Below are positions 1 through 5,720 of a DNA stretch of 6,366 nucleotides, one piece after another (within the stretch, counting starts at the first letter, position 1; the number at the start of each line of letters is the position of its first letter). Position numbers and translations under genes: made by a program. This DNA is from JASFQI01 sp050115555. GTDB taxonomy: Bacteria; Desulfobacterota; DSM-4660; Desulfatiglandales; HGW-15. The notes under the pieces are model-generated. The model saw only the letters and a list, made by a program, of their open reading frames with translations. It was not told the DNA's origin and searched no databases. The stretch lies in assembly GCA_050115555.1 (NCBI GenBank), contig JASFQI010000300.1, forward strand, positions 1 through 6,366. Reading direction: 5' to 3'.

Positions 1-570
1 GACGGCTCGATAACCGTCTACTTCGATCCCTACGATATCCAGTCCGGCCCGATCGCGGACCTCGTCCTGATCACCCACGAGCATTTCGACCACTGCTCTC
101 CCGACGATGTAAAACGCATCCAGGGATATCGTACCGTGATTGTAGCCGACCCGGATTCGGCCCGAAAGATCTCCGGCGACGTTCGCGAGGCTCGCCCCGG
201 AGACCGCCTGGAGGTTCAAGGGGTCGTGATCCATGCCGTTCCTTCCTACAATGTGGACAAGGCTTTCCATCCTCTGGAAAAGGGATGGGTCGTGTACATC
301 CTTGAAATGGACGGCGCTCGTATCTACCATGCAGGAGACACGGACCTCATTCCCGAGATGAAGGACCTCGAAGTAGACATCGCCCTTCTGCCTGTCTCCG
401 GGACCTATGTCATGGACTGGGAACAAGCCGTGAAAGCCGCGGAAATCATTCGGCCGACCCTTGCCATTCCCATGCATTACGGAACCGTGGTCGGTGATGA
501 CCAGGACGCCATCCAATTCAAAAACGCCCTGCAGGGTCGTATCGAGGTTCGTATCCTCCCCCGTGCCTGA
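1..570 (+). CDS. MBL-fold metal-dependent hydrolase (UlaG/UPF0173-like), 5'-truncated by window edge
   Basis: The frame is open from base 1 to the TGA at 568-570, giving 189 visible residues; the start lies outside the window. The metallo-beta-lactamase signature THEHFDH sits at visible residues 25-31 (H26, H28, D30, H31). YHAGDTD follows at 109-115 (H110, D113) and PMHYGT at 157-162 (H159). Together these are the ligands for a two-metal site. The order and the short HAGDTD and MHYGT blocks match the Lactamase_B_3/UlaG-like group rather than true beta-lactamases. Family members are about 210-230 residues, so perhaps 20-40 N-terminal residues are missing. A GTG at 136-138 is in frame but lies after the HxHxDH motif, so it cannot be the true start. 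The protein has no membrane segment and is presumably a cytoplasmic hydrolase. Its substrate cannot be told from sequence. It is convergent with the marR unit. Confidence 0.9.
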   Translation, partial: DGSITVYFDPYDIQSGPIADLVLITHEHFDHCSPDDVKRIQGYRTVIVADPDSARKISGDVREARPGDRLEVQGVVIHAVPSYNVDKAFHPLEKGWVVYILEMDGARIYHAGDTDLIPEMKDLEVDIALLPVSGTYVMDWEQAVKAAEIIRPTLAIPMHYGTVVGDDQDAIQFKNALQGRIEVRILPRA

Positions 571-583
571 CCCCCTCAAAAAC

Positions 584-619
584 AAGAGGCGGTCGCGAAC
601 CACTCACGACCGCCCTCTT
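584..619. terminator. Hairpin terminator between convergent genes, possibly bidirectional
   Basis: The left arm 584-595 (A-AGAGGCGGTCG) pairs with 607-619 (CGACCGCC-CTCTT) with one bulged C, around an 11-base loop. It starts 13 bases after the stop of the hydrolase gene. On the plus strand the tail is only pyrimidine-rich (CTCTTCC). On the minus strand the stem is followed by GTTTTTGAG, a better T-run. It may therefore serve both the plus-strand hydrolase and the minus-strand marR transcript. The call rests on pairing seen by eye; folding energy was not computed. Confidence 0.65.
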
Positions 620-752
620 CTCTTCCACTGCATTCTTTTCCGGGATCCCGATTCAGTCTCCGCTGGTTTCCTTTTCCCTGCCTTTGAAGTGCTTCACGGG
701 CCCTTCCTTGCTCATATTTCCCCATATCTTTCTGGATAACTTATCACCATAT

Positions 753-770
753 ACTTTTTTTTCAAAAAGT
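753..770. repeat. AT-rich inverted repeat at the end of the doubtful frame
   Basis: ACTTTTT (753-759) and AAAAAGT (764-770) are perfect 7-base arms around a 4-base loop. They overlap the stop codon of the minus-strand frame. Beside them at 735-745 is GATAACTTATC, a second short dyad with an odd centre. The stretch 718-775 is a clear AT-rich island in a GC-rich window. This may be a weak transcript end or simply intergenic composition. Confidence 0.4.
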
Positions 771-1178
771 TATGCTGCATGTTCTTCCCTTCACAGGCAT
801 CTTCCCGTTCCATCCTCTTCGGGGTTCCCCTGTCTCATCAAGGATAAAGGCGGCGGCCCCATCCACCCGCTCCCGAATTTCCTTCAGAACCCGCTCCACT
901 GACGCCGGGGTAACCTTCTCCCCGCCGCTGAGGGACACACCCCTTTCCAGGCCCACGTCGCGTGAGGCCTGAAAAACTATAAATATTGCAATGTCATCGG
1001 GCTCATCCTCCACTATGTGGATCCCTTTTCTCCTCTGGGTTTTTTTGGATCCTCTGGGAAAACGTCCCCCTTGAACACCGGGTCGGCACACAGACTCCCT
1101 CTGAAACGCCGTCCATTTCGAAAACGTCTCGTCCGCTTGCCCCCGCTTTGGCCTGGTTTGGCCTAGGGTTCTTCCCAT
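762..1178 (-). CDS. Doubtful hypothetical protein downstream of marR
   Basis: This is an open frame of 138 codons. Its ATG (1176-1178) overlaps the end of marR by 16 bp and it stops at 762-764. I do not recognise the product. The first 50 or so codons look non-coding: they are rich in AGA, AGG, CTA and AAA codons and the residues are low-information basic and polar. From about position 1015 downward the third codon positions become G/C-rich. The predicted peptide is more protein-like there, with an acidic start VEDEPDD, a hydrophobic IAIFIVF and a possible helix SVERVLKEIRERV. A GTG near 1012-1014 could be the real start of a protein of about 83 residues, but no good ribosome-binding site stands at the usual distance. 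It could be a small orphan gene, a decayed remnant or chance. Position after marR fits co-transcription, but nothing shows a function. Confidence 0.3.
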   Translation of the reverse strand: MGRTLGQTRPKRGQADETFSKWTAFQRESVCRPGVQGGRFPRGSKKTQRRKGIHIVEDEPDDIAIFIVFQASRDVGLERGVSLSGGEKVTPASVERVLKEIRERVDGAAAFILDETGEPRRGWNGKMPVKGRTCSITF

Positions 1179-1624
1179 CGCTCACGCAGGTTTCCGATGA
1201 CCCTGCGAAGCACGCTCTTGCACCCCTCAAGGTCTTCCTCCGTGATCCCGTTGAGCGCCTCATCAAGCGTCCTCCGGGTCAAAACCACGAGCGCCTGCTG
1301 AATCTCCCTCCCTTTCCGGGTCAGGTAGATCAGTTTGTTTCTGGCGTCGGTCTTGTCCGGCGTTCGCACCACGAGGTTCCGTTTCTCCATACCGTTGAGG
1401 ATGCGTGTCATCCCGGTCTTGTCCTTGCGGACGGCCGCGGCGAGCTCGCGCTGACTCTGCCCTTCCCGATTCCACAGATTCGCAATCACGCGCCATTGCT
1501 CGACCGTGATATCGTACCCGGCGGATCGGAAGTTCTTACTCAGCCGGTTGATGAGTGCCCTTTCCGCCCAGTGGACAATGGTGCCGAAGGAGTTGTCTAT
1601 ATCGTATTTCGGTTGGTTTTCCAT
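1163..1624 (-). CDS. MarR-family winged-helix transcriptional regulator
   Basis: A 153-residue protein of normal MarR length, cytoplasmic and expected to act as a DNA-binding dimer. Residues 10-35 form the N-terminal dimerisation helix. VEQWRVIANLW (41-51) is the usual first helix of the winged-helix domain. SQRELAAAV then MTRILNGMEKRNLV (57-85) is the helix-turn-helix, including the recognition helix. TPDKTDARNKLIYLTRKG (88-105) is the wing, with the family's conserved D-x-R (D93, R95). The remainder (106-153) is the C-terminal dimerisation helices. One cysteine (C135) lies in the last part, away from the usual redox-sensing position. ATG at 1622-1624 is chosen because the family alignment begins soon after it, although I see no clear Shine-Dalgarno sequence. 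A dyad sits where the ribosome-binding site should be, so autorepression is plausible. The ligand and regulon are unknown. The nearest possible targets are its own gene and the frame downstream. Confidence 0.93.
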   Translation of the reverse strand: MENQPKYDIDNSFGTIVHWAERALINRLSKNFRSAGYDITVEQWRVIANLWNREGQSQRELAAAVRKDKTGMTRILNGMEKRNLVVRTPDKTDARNKLIYLTRKGREIQQALVVLTRRTLDEALNGITEEDLEGCKSVLRRVIGNLRERWEEP

Positions 1625-1630
1625 AATGAA

Positions 1631-1641
1631 TGCATATGCAA
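1631..1641. promoter_or_regulatory. Candidate MarR operator, proximal site
   Basis: TGCATATGCA (1631-1640) is a perfect 10-bp palindrome lying 7-16 bases upstream of the marR ATG. A protein bound here would cover the ribosome-binding region of the gene. The plus-strand sequence ATGCAACAATG (1636-1646) recurs with one change at 1825-1835. MarR proteins typically bind palindromes of about 16-20 bp near their own start, so this is a candidate operator by position and symmetry. It is not an identified binding site. Confidence 0.4.
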
Positions 1642-1734
1642 CAATGAATAGGGTTTGAAACCGTTCACTCCCATCACGGTGCGTGGGGAGCCCATTGTCT
1701 GTTGTATCCTTCTTTATTCAATTATAATAACAAG

Positions 1735-1762
1735 TTTATCCTACAGGGTAAAGGACTGTCAA
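1735..1762 (-). promoter_or_regulatory. Candidate sigma-70 promoter for marR
   Basis: Reading the minus strand, TTGACA (1757-1762) is a perfect -35 box. GATAAA (1735-1740) follows after 16 bp as a 4/6 match to the -10 box. Transcription would start near 1728, leaving a leader of about 100 bases before the marR ATG. A second TTGACA (1842-1847) with a weaker CACAAT at 18 bp lies farther upstream. It shares the 9-bp string ACTGTCAAG (plus strand) with the first, so which one is used is open. Confidence 0.4.
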
Positions 1763-1813
1763 GGGGCATCCGGGCATCGAGGTCTTCGTCATTGCCTGCA
1801 CGGGTACACCGAA

Positions 1814-1837
1814 AACAATTGTGCATGCAACCATGTT
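1814..1837. promoter_or_regulatory. Candidate MarR operator, distal site (24-bp dyad)
   Basis: AACA-N4-TGCATGCA-N4-TGTT is symmetric about 1825/1826, with 16 of 24 positions paired. The right part ATGCAACCATG (1825-1835) matches the proximal site at 10 of 11 bases. It lies directly downstream, on the minus strand, of a TTGACA at 1842-1847. It would overlap the spacer and -10 region of a promoter beginning there (CACAAT at 1818-1823, 18-bp spacer). This is the classic position for a repressor site. Function is inferred. Confidence 0.4.
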
Positions 1838-1927
1838 CTACTGTCAAGCGCTTCCTTGATTCGCAGAATTCGGGCACGAACCAGAGCCCCTGCCTTCGCC
1901 TGCGATTTCGGACTCCGAACCCCCACC

Positions 1928-1942
1928 GGTGAGCACCTCACC
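1928..1942. repeat. Short hairpin across the glycosyltransferase stop codon
   Basis: GGTGAG (1928-1933) and CTCACC (1937-1942) are perfect arms around a 3-base loop, and the TGA stop of the minus-strand gene lies within the structure. No T-run follows on the minus strand, so this is not a standard intrinsic terminator. It could stabilise the mRNA 3' end or be fortuitous. Confidence 0.35.
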
Positions 1943-2834
1943 TGAAAGGGGGCCCGTCTTTCTCCCCGCCCGTTTCGTGTTCGGGCGGATGAAAGGGGAA
2001 CCGCTCCCCCTGCGCAACCCTATCCGCAAGCGTCTGGTAGTAACGCCCTTCTGCTCGCCTTCCCCTCTTGAGGCATCCCTCTGCGTAAATATGGCTCTTT
2101 CGCCTCAGTGCATCCAGCGCTGCCCTTCCCTGGGAGGCCGACAATCGTCCGCTTCGAAGCACTCCGACCAGGGCCTGAATCCGATAGCGATCCATTCCAG
2201 GTCCACGGGCCGACAGCTGGTCCGGGTGGCCACCCTCGCGTACGAGGAGCTCCCGGTCGATCAGGTGGATCGGATGGCGACATGCGATTCGAAGCCATAG
2301 ATCGTAGTCCTCGCACACAGGCAGGCTCTCATTGAAGAGACCGACCTCCTCCAGCAGCGACCGGCGGAGCATGACGGCGGACGGGCTCACCAGACACCGT
2401 TCCAGGCTGGGTTCAAAGATGTCCCCCGACGGCTTGAGGTGTCTAAGGGCGGGATTCACCCGGCGCCCCCCTCGTATCCAGATCTCCTGCGTCTGACAGG
2501 CCACGGCTTCCTGTTGATCTTGAAAAAACCTCGCCTGAACCTCCAGCTTTTCGGGCAGCCAGCGATCATCGCTGTCCAGGAAGGAGACGAAACGCGCCCT
2601 GGAGGCGCGAATGCCCGCATTTCTCGCGGCGGATACACCGAGATTCCTTTCATGGCGGATCACGCGGATGAGTTCTAGAAACGGCCCTAAGGCACCCATG
2701 GTTTCGTCCCTGGACCCGTCATCCACCACAATGAGCTCGAAGTCGGTGTACGTCTGGGCGAGAACCGAGGACACCGCAATCGTGACGCGGTCCGCCCGGT
2801 TGTACGTTGGGATGATCACGCTCACCTCGGTCAT
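1938..2834 (-). CDS. Glycosyltransferase family 2 (GT-A fold)
   Basis: A 298-residue protein expected to transfer a sugar from a nucleotide donor. The start VSVIIPTYNR (residues 4-13) is the hallmark nucleotide-binding strand of GT2. IVVDDGS (35-41) follows, then GVSAARNAG (66-74). FLDSDD (85-90) carries the DxD-type metal and nucleotide site (D87, D89), and EDYDLW (175-180) carries the likely catalytic base. HPDQLS (203-208) is a C-terminal motif common in this family. There is no membrane helix, so it probably works at the inner face of the membrane. The frame is open 30 codons further upstream, but those codons lie inside the preceding gene and precede the conserved strand. I therefore place the start at the ATG (2832-2834), which overlaps the upstream TGA as ATGA. 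It is last in the dus operon. The acceptor is unknown; the prenyltransferase domain next door makes a lipid acceptor worth considering. The C-terminal tail (about 281-298) is polar and probably disordered. Confidence 0.93.
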   Translation of the reverse strand: MTEVSVIIPTYNRADRVTIAVSSVLAQTYTDFELIVVDDGSRDETMGALGPFLELIRVIRHERNLGVSAARNAGIRASRARFVSFLDSDDRWLPEKLEVQARFFQDQQEAVACQTQEIWIRGGRRVNPALRHLKPSGDIFEPSLERCLVSPSAVMLRRSLLEEVGLFNESLPVCEDYDLWLRIACRHPIHLIDRELLVREGGHPDQLSARGPGMDRYRIQALVGVLRSGRLSASQGRAALDALRRKSHIYAEGCLKRGRRAEGRYYQTLADRVAQGERFPFHPPEHETGGEKDGPPFR

Positions 2835-4564
2835 GAAACCGCCTGCCAGAGGAGCCCCAGAAGCCCGGCCAGAAACAGATTCCCCTCCACGACGGCCTCC
2901 AGTCGAAGACCGGGATACATCCACCTCTTCTCGTAGACCCCTAGTGTCATGGAAAACGAGAGCACCACGACGAGCAGCATGTAGGCAAAGGGCGTCACCA
3001 GCCCCGCGATCCCTCCGCCCAGGAGAAGCAGTCCGACTCCTGCCAGGATCCCTTTGAGAAGGTTCAGGGTTCGCTTCTCGCCGATGGTGATGGGCAGGGT
3101 CTCCACGCCCACGATCAGGTCCCCCTGGGCCTGGAAAATGTCAAAGAGCCCGGATCGCACATTCACCAGGGCCAGCACGAAAAAAAAGGCGATCCCCGTG
3201 GAAGGCCATGGCGCCGAACCGTTTTCAAGAAGGGGAATCACGGCGATCACCACCCCCCAGGCCAGGGACTCGGCAAATGTCTTTGAACCCGGAATGTCCT
3301 TGATCTTGGCGGTGCGCCACCGCTCCCGGCGCCGTACCGGCATGATCGGGATGCTGTAGGCGATGCCCAGGGCGCTCACACCGGCCACGGAAGCCAGAAC
3401 AGCCACGCCCAATTGCCAGGCCAGGGCCAGGGCCAGGGCCACTGCTCCGATGCCGCATACGATCAGAACCGTCCGGTGGGTCTTGTAAAAGTGAGCCCGG
3501 TCGGGCTCGTTGTACGTGCTCGCCCCTCGATCCAGGAACCGGTTCAGCACCCGCATGGCCCAGATGTAGAGCGTGGCCAGGGTCGGATGAAGGAGGTCGG
3601 GCGGCCTTCCGGCGAGCAGAATCGCGGCGTGGGTCAAGGAGAACACGGCCAGAGCGACCCAGAGGTTGCTGAAAATCAGGAAACGAAGCGCGAGCCGGAT
3701 CCATTGCCCCGTGCGGGTATCCTTGCGGCTTTGAATGCGCTCCAGCCCCCTCACCACCTCTCGGATCATCCAATTCGGCGTGGACGCGCCCGCGGTGACA
3801 CCTACGGAGCCCAGCGTAGACAGGGCCTGCCGGTCCAACTCCTTCTCCGTCTCCACGTGAAACGTGGGCAGTCCCACCTCCCGGCTCACCTGCGCGAGCC
3901 GCTTCGTGTTCCCGCTGTGGTAGCCGCCCACCACCACCATGCCGTCCACCTGGCCTGCCATGGACCTGACCTCGTCCTGCCGGTTGTGGGTGGCGTCACA
4001 GATGGTGTCGAAAACCGTTGCATTCGGATTCCGCTCACGTATGGCCCGCATGATCTCCTCGAAGATGCGTGCGTCCTGGGTCGTCTGTGCGACCACTACC
4101 ATTTCCTGATCCCGTGGGAGATCGTCCACGTCGTGAACGCTGTCGATCACATAGCTCTGCCCCTCTGCATAGCCCTGGAGGCCGATGACCTCAGCGTGGT
4201 CCCGATCCCCCACGATGACCGCTGCACAGCCTTTGCGCGTGTGAGAGCGGATGATCGCCTGGACTCGAGCCACCCGCGGGCACGTGGCGTTGATAACCCG
4301 CAACCCCGTGGCCTTCAGCGCCTCGTGCGCGTCCGGCGGGATCCCATGCGCCCGAATGACCAGCGTCCCCTCTCGAATCCCGCCTACGTCGTCCACGGCC
4401 GTGACTCCCTTGCTCTCCAGCAGCTCCATGACCTGACGGTTGTGGATGAGCGGCCCATAGGTGTAGATCGCGCCCTGGGCCTTGTTGGCCTCGGCAAGGA
4501 CCTTCTCCATGGCCAGGCGAACCCCCATGCAGAACCCGGCCGTCTTTGCCAATCGGACCTTCAC
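2831..4564 (-). CDS. ispH: IspH (HMBPP reductase) fused to a UbiA-like prenyltransferase domain
   Basis: A single uninterrupted frame of 577 residues. Residues 1-280 are a full IspH, which reduces HMBPP to IPP and DMAPP in the MEP pathway using a 4Fe-4S cluster. Visible are the cluster cysteines C12, C95 and C189. The active-site residues H41, H73, H123, E125, T161/T162, S217, N219 and S261 fall at nearly the E. coli positions. Residues 290-577 are a membrane domain with about eight or nine hydrophobic segments and UbiA-like blocks: NRFLD (341-345), KIKDIPGSK (420-428) and DIFQAQGD followed by GVETLP (475-491). The third Asp of the first motif and the middle Asp of the second are replaced, so catalysis by this half is uncertain. 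The usual IspH length is 280-320, so the C-terminal half is an addition. It starts at GTG (4562-4564), overlapping the dus stop as GTGA, with AAGGAGG ten bases before it. It ends overlapping the glycosyltransferase start. Confidence 0.93.
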   Translation of the reverse strand: MKVRLAKTAGFCMGVRLAMEKVLAEANKAQGAIYTYGPLIHNRQVMELLESKGVTAVDDVGGIREGTLVIRAHGIPPDAHEALKATGLRVINATCPRVARVQAIIRSHTRKGCAAVIVGDRDHAEVIGLQGYAEGQSYVIDSVHDVDDLPRDQEMVVVAQTTQDARIFEEIMRAIRERNPNATVFDTICDATHNRQDEVRSMAGQVDGMVVVGGYHSGNTKRLAQVSREVGLPTFHVETEKELDRQALSTLGSVGVTAGASTPNWMIREVVRGLERIQSRKDTRTGQWIRLALRFLIFSNLWVALAVFSLTHAAILLAGRPPDLLHPTLATLYIWAMRVLNRFLDRGASTYNEPDRAHFYKTHRTVLIVCGIGAVALALALAWQLGVAVLASVAGVSALGIAYSIPIMPVRRRERWRTAKIKDIPGSKTFAESLAWGVVIAVIPLLENGSAPWPSTGIAFFFVLALVNVRSGLFDIFQAQGDLIVGVETLPITIGEKRTLNLLKGILAGVGLLLLGGGIAGLVTPFAYMLLVVVLSFSMTLGVYEKRWMYPGLRLEAVVEGNLFLAGLLGLLWQAVS

Positions 4565-5541
4565 GGCGTTCCATCCTCCTTCAGGAGACCGAAGTACTCA
4601 TCCATCAAAGCCAAAAGGGTGTCGTCGTTCTTGATTCGTGTAATCTTCTCACGAAACCGATGGCTGTAACGAAGCCCCTTGGTGTATCGAAGCAGAAGTC
4701 CGCGCATCATGTAGGGGGCGCGGTGCTCCCCCACGGCATTTCTCAACAGCCGGTAGTGCTCCAGGATATGATCGCGGCGTTCGTCCAGGCTCGTGTCCCT
4801 AGGGGTTCGCCCCTCGTCCAGGTCGATCGCCTGGGCAAAGATCCAGGGATTCCCAACGGCCCCACGCCCGATCATGACCCCATCGCAGCCGGTCTCACGG
4901 CGCATCCTCAAGGCGTCCTCCGCCTGGAACACATCCCCGTTTCCCACCACCGGGATGCGGACCGCTGCCTTGACCTGGCGTATGATCCCCCAGTCCGCGT
5001 GCCCGGTGTAGCGCTGGGTGGCGAAACGCGGGTGGACGGTCACGGCGTCTGCACCGCAGTCTTCGATCACCCGGGCAATCTCCACGGCCGCGGGTCGTTC
5101 CGGACACCATCCGGCCCGAATCTTGACGGTCAACGGAACGGGACAGGCCAGCCGGACGGCCTGAACGACCGCGGCCGCCCGTTCGGGGTGATCCAGCATG
5201 GCAGCGCCGGATCCGGTCTTGGCCACCTTCCTCACAGGACAGCCCATGTTGATGTCGATGATGTCCGCCCCGGCCTCCACCGCAATCTGTGCGGCACGGG
5301 ACATGCCCTCCGGTCCGGAGCCGAAGAGCTGCACGGACCAAGGTTTTTCCTCGTCCGCACTCTGCAGATAGCGTCGGGTCTTCGTGTGGCCCTGCCCAAG
5401 CCCTATAGCGCTCACCATTTCCGTGGTCACGAGTCCAGCACCCAAGCGCTTGACCATGAGCCGAAACGGGAGGTTCGTGATCCCGGCCATGGGTGCCATG
5501 ATCCAGCGGTTCTTAAGGGAGATCGCTCCGATCGTCAGCAT
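4561..5541 (-). CDS. dusB: tRNA-dihydrouridine synthase, DusB/NifR3 type
   Basis: A 326-residue flavoenzyme of normal family length, cytoplasmic, that reduces specific uridines in tRNA to dihydrouridine with FMN and NAD(P)H. The TIM-barrel blocks appear in order. APMAGITNLPFR (16-27) is the FMN-binding start. DINMGCPVRKV (96-106) holds the catalytic C101. TVKIRAGW (138-145) has K140 and TVHPR (168-172) has H170. VVGNGDV (198-204) and MIGRGAVGNPW (223-233) bind FMN phosphate. The helical C-terminal tRNA-binding domain (about 250-320) contains the MRGLLLRYTKGLRY run typical of the NifR3 group. DusB is the closest subfamily by these blocks, but assignment among DusA/B/C is by eye. The ATG (5539-5541) begins just before the first barrel strand and has a weak GAGG six bases upstream. 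It is first in the operon with ispH-ubiA and the glycosyltransferase. A functional link to isoprenoid genes is not obvious. Confidence 0.95.
   Translation of the reverse strand: MLTIGAISLKNRWIMAPMAGITNLPFRLMVKRLGAGLVTTEMVSAIGLGQGHTKTRRYLQSADEEKPWSVQLFGSGPEGMSRAAQIAVEAGADIIDINMGCPVRKVAKTGSGAAMLDHPERAAAVVQAVRLACPVPLTVKIRAGWCPERPAAVEIARVIEDCGADAVTVHPRFATQRYTGHADWGIIRQVKAAVRIPVVGNGDVFQAEDALRMRRETGCDGVMIGRGAVGNPWIFAQAIDLDEGRTPRDTSLDERRDHILEHYRLLRNAVGEHRAPYMMRGLLLRYTKGLRYSHRFREKITRIKNDDTLLALMDEYFGLLKEDGTP
4575..4581 (-). promoter_or_regulatory. Strong ribosome-binding site deciding the GTG start of ispH-ubiA
   Basis: On the minus strand AAGGAGG lies within the last codons of dus, ten bases before the GTG at 4564. 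An ATG directly after it (4572-4574) is too close and opens a different frame. The conserved IspH N-terminus (VRLAKTAGFCMG) follows the GTG, which fixes the start. Confidence 0.75.
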
Positions 5542-5563
5542 GAGAACCTCACGGGCTCATGGT

Positions 5564-5575
5564 CGGCCGCGGCCG
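5564..5575. repeat. 12-bp GC palindrome upstream of dus
   Basis: CGGCCGCGGCCG is a perfect palindrome 22 bases upstream of the dus ATG, read on the minus strand. It could form part of an operator or a short hairpin in the leader. In GC-rich DNA such strings also occur by chance, so the functional claim is weak. Confidence 0.3.
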
Positions 5576-5602
5576 TGACCCCGCGCCCGCAACCCACCGC
5601 CC

Positions 5603-5633
5603 GATCCCTCCGGTGCATGTTTCCTGAGGGATC
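5603..5633. repeat. 8-bp inverted repeat in the dus leader
   Basis: GATCCCTC (5603-5610) and GAGGGATC (5626-5633) are perfect arms around a 15-base loop. It is located between the end of the corrinoid-activator gene and dus. No T-run follows on either strand, so it is not a standard terminator. It may be a leader hairpin or an operator. I could not find a convincing sigma-70 promoter for the dus operon near it. Confidence 0.4.
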
Positions 5634-5670
5634 CCCCTGCCCCTGAACCACTTACCCCTGTCGGATCCCG

Positions 5671-5720
5671 AAGACGAGATTCAAGAAGACCCCGGCGCCC
5701 CCGAAGTCCGGGGCGGGGTC
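5671..5720 (-). terminator. GC-rich hairpin, probable terminator of the corrinoid-activator gene
   Basis: GACCCC (5688-5693) pairs with GGGGTC (5715-5720), and after a 3-base bulge GCCCC (5697-5701) pairs with GGGGC (5710-5714). On the minus strand the stem is followed by TTCTTGAATCTCGTCTT (5671-5687), which is T-rich but interrupted. It lies about 45 bases past the stop of the right-hand gene, the expected place for its terminator. The imperfect T-tract keeps the confidence moderate. Confidence 0.5.

Larger units (their letters stand above)
1625..1937. other. Non-coding regulatory stretch between the glycosyltransferase gene and marR
   Basis: No frame in these 313 bases looks coding in either direction. 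The stretch is more AT-rich than its surroundings, notably around 1710-1740. It holds two TTGACA boxes on the minus strand within a 9-bp direct repeat (1755-1763 and 1840-1848, 85 bp apart). It also holds the two TGCA-centred dyads. I see no intrinsic terminator with a T-run for the upstream operon here, and no recognisable riboswitch or small RNA. Confidence 0.6.

Noticed and set aside
990..1020. VEDEPDD string resembling the start of a response-regulator receiver domain
   Set aside because: The following residues lack the phosphoacceptor Asp strand, the Thr/Ser and the Lys of a receiver domain, so the likeness is only local.
986..1651. Plus-strand open frame of 221 codons opposite marR
   Set aside because: It mirrors the MarR coding sequence, and its product is rich in Pro/Arg with no domain.
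1702..1728. Plus-strand TTGTAT-N15-TATAAT promoter-like pair
   Set aside because: The spacer is short, the -35 is poor and there is no plus-strand gene downstream. The same TATAAT-like string on the minus strand (1721-1726) has no -35 at 16-18 bp.
2835..2924. 30-codon N-terminal extension of the glycosyltransferase
   Set aside because: It lies wholly within the preceding gene and is Ser/Gly/Arg-rich. It precedes the conserved VSVIIPTYN strand, whereas the ATG at 2834 forms a neat ATGA overlap.
3225..3773. Minus-strand 182-codon frame within the UbiA half
   Set aside because: An out-of-register shadow of the membrane domain, Arg/Gly/Pro-rich and without hydrophobic segments.
4191..4574. Minus-strand frame starting at the ATG next to AAGGAGG
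   Set aside because: The ATG touches the ribosome-binding site and the frame overlaps conserved IspH sequence out of register; the product has no motif.
3413..4669. Plus-strand open frame of 418 codons opposite ispH-ubiA
   Set aside because: It is the antisense of a clearly conserved gene. The product is Pro/Arg/His-rich without family motifs, as expected in GC-rich DNA.
4546..5646. Plus-strand open frame of 366 codons opposite dus
   Set aside because: Antisense shadow of the strongly conserved Dus barrel; no recognisable motif and low-complexity composition.
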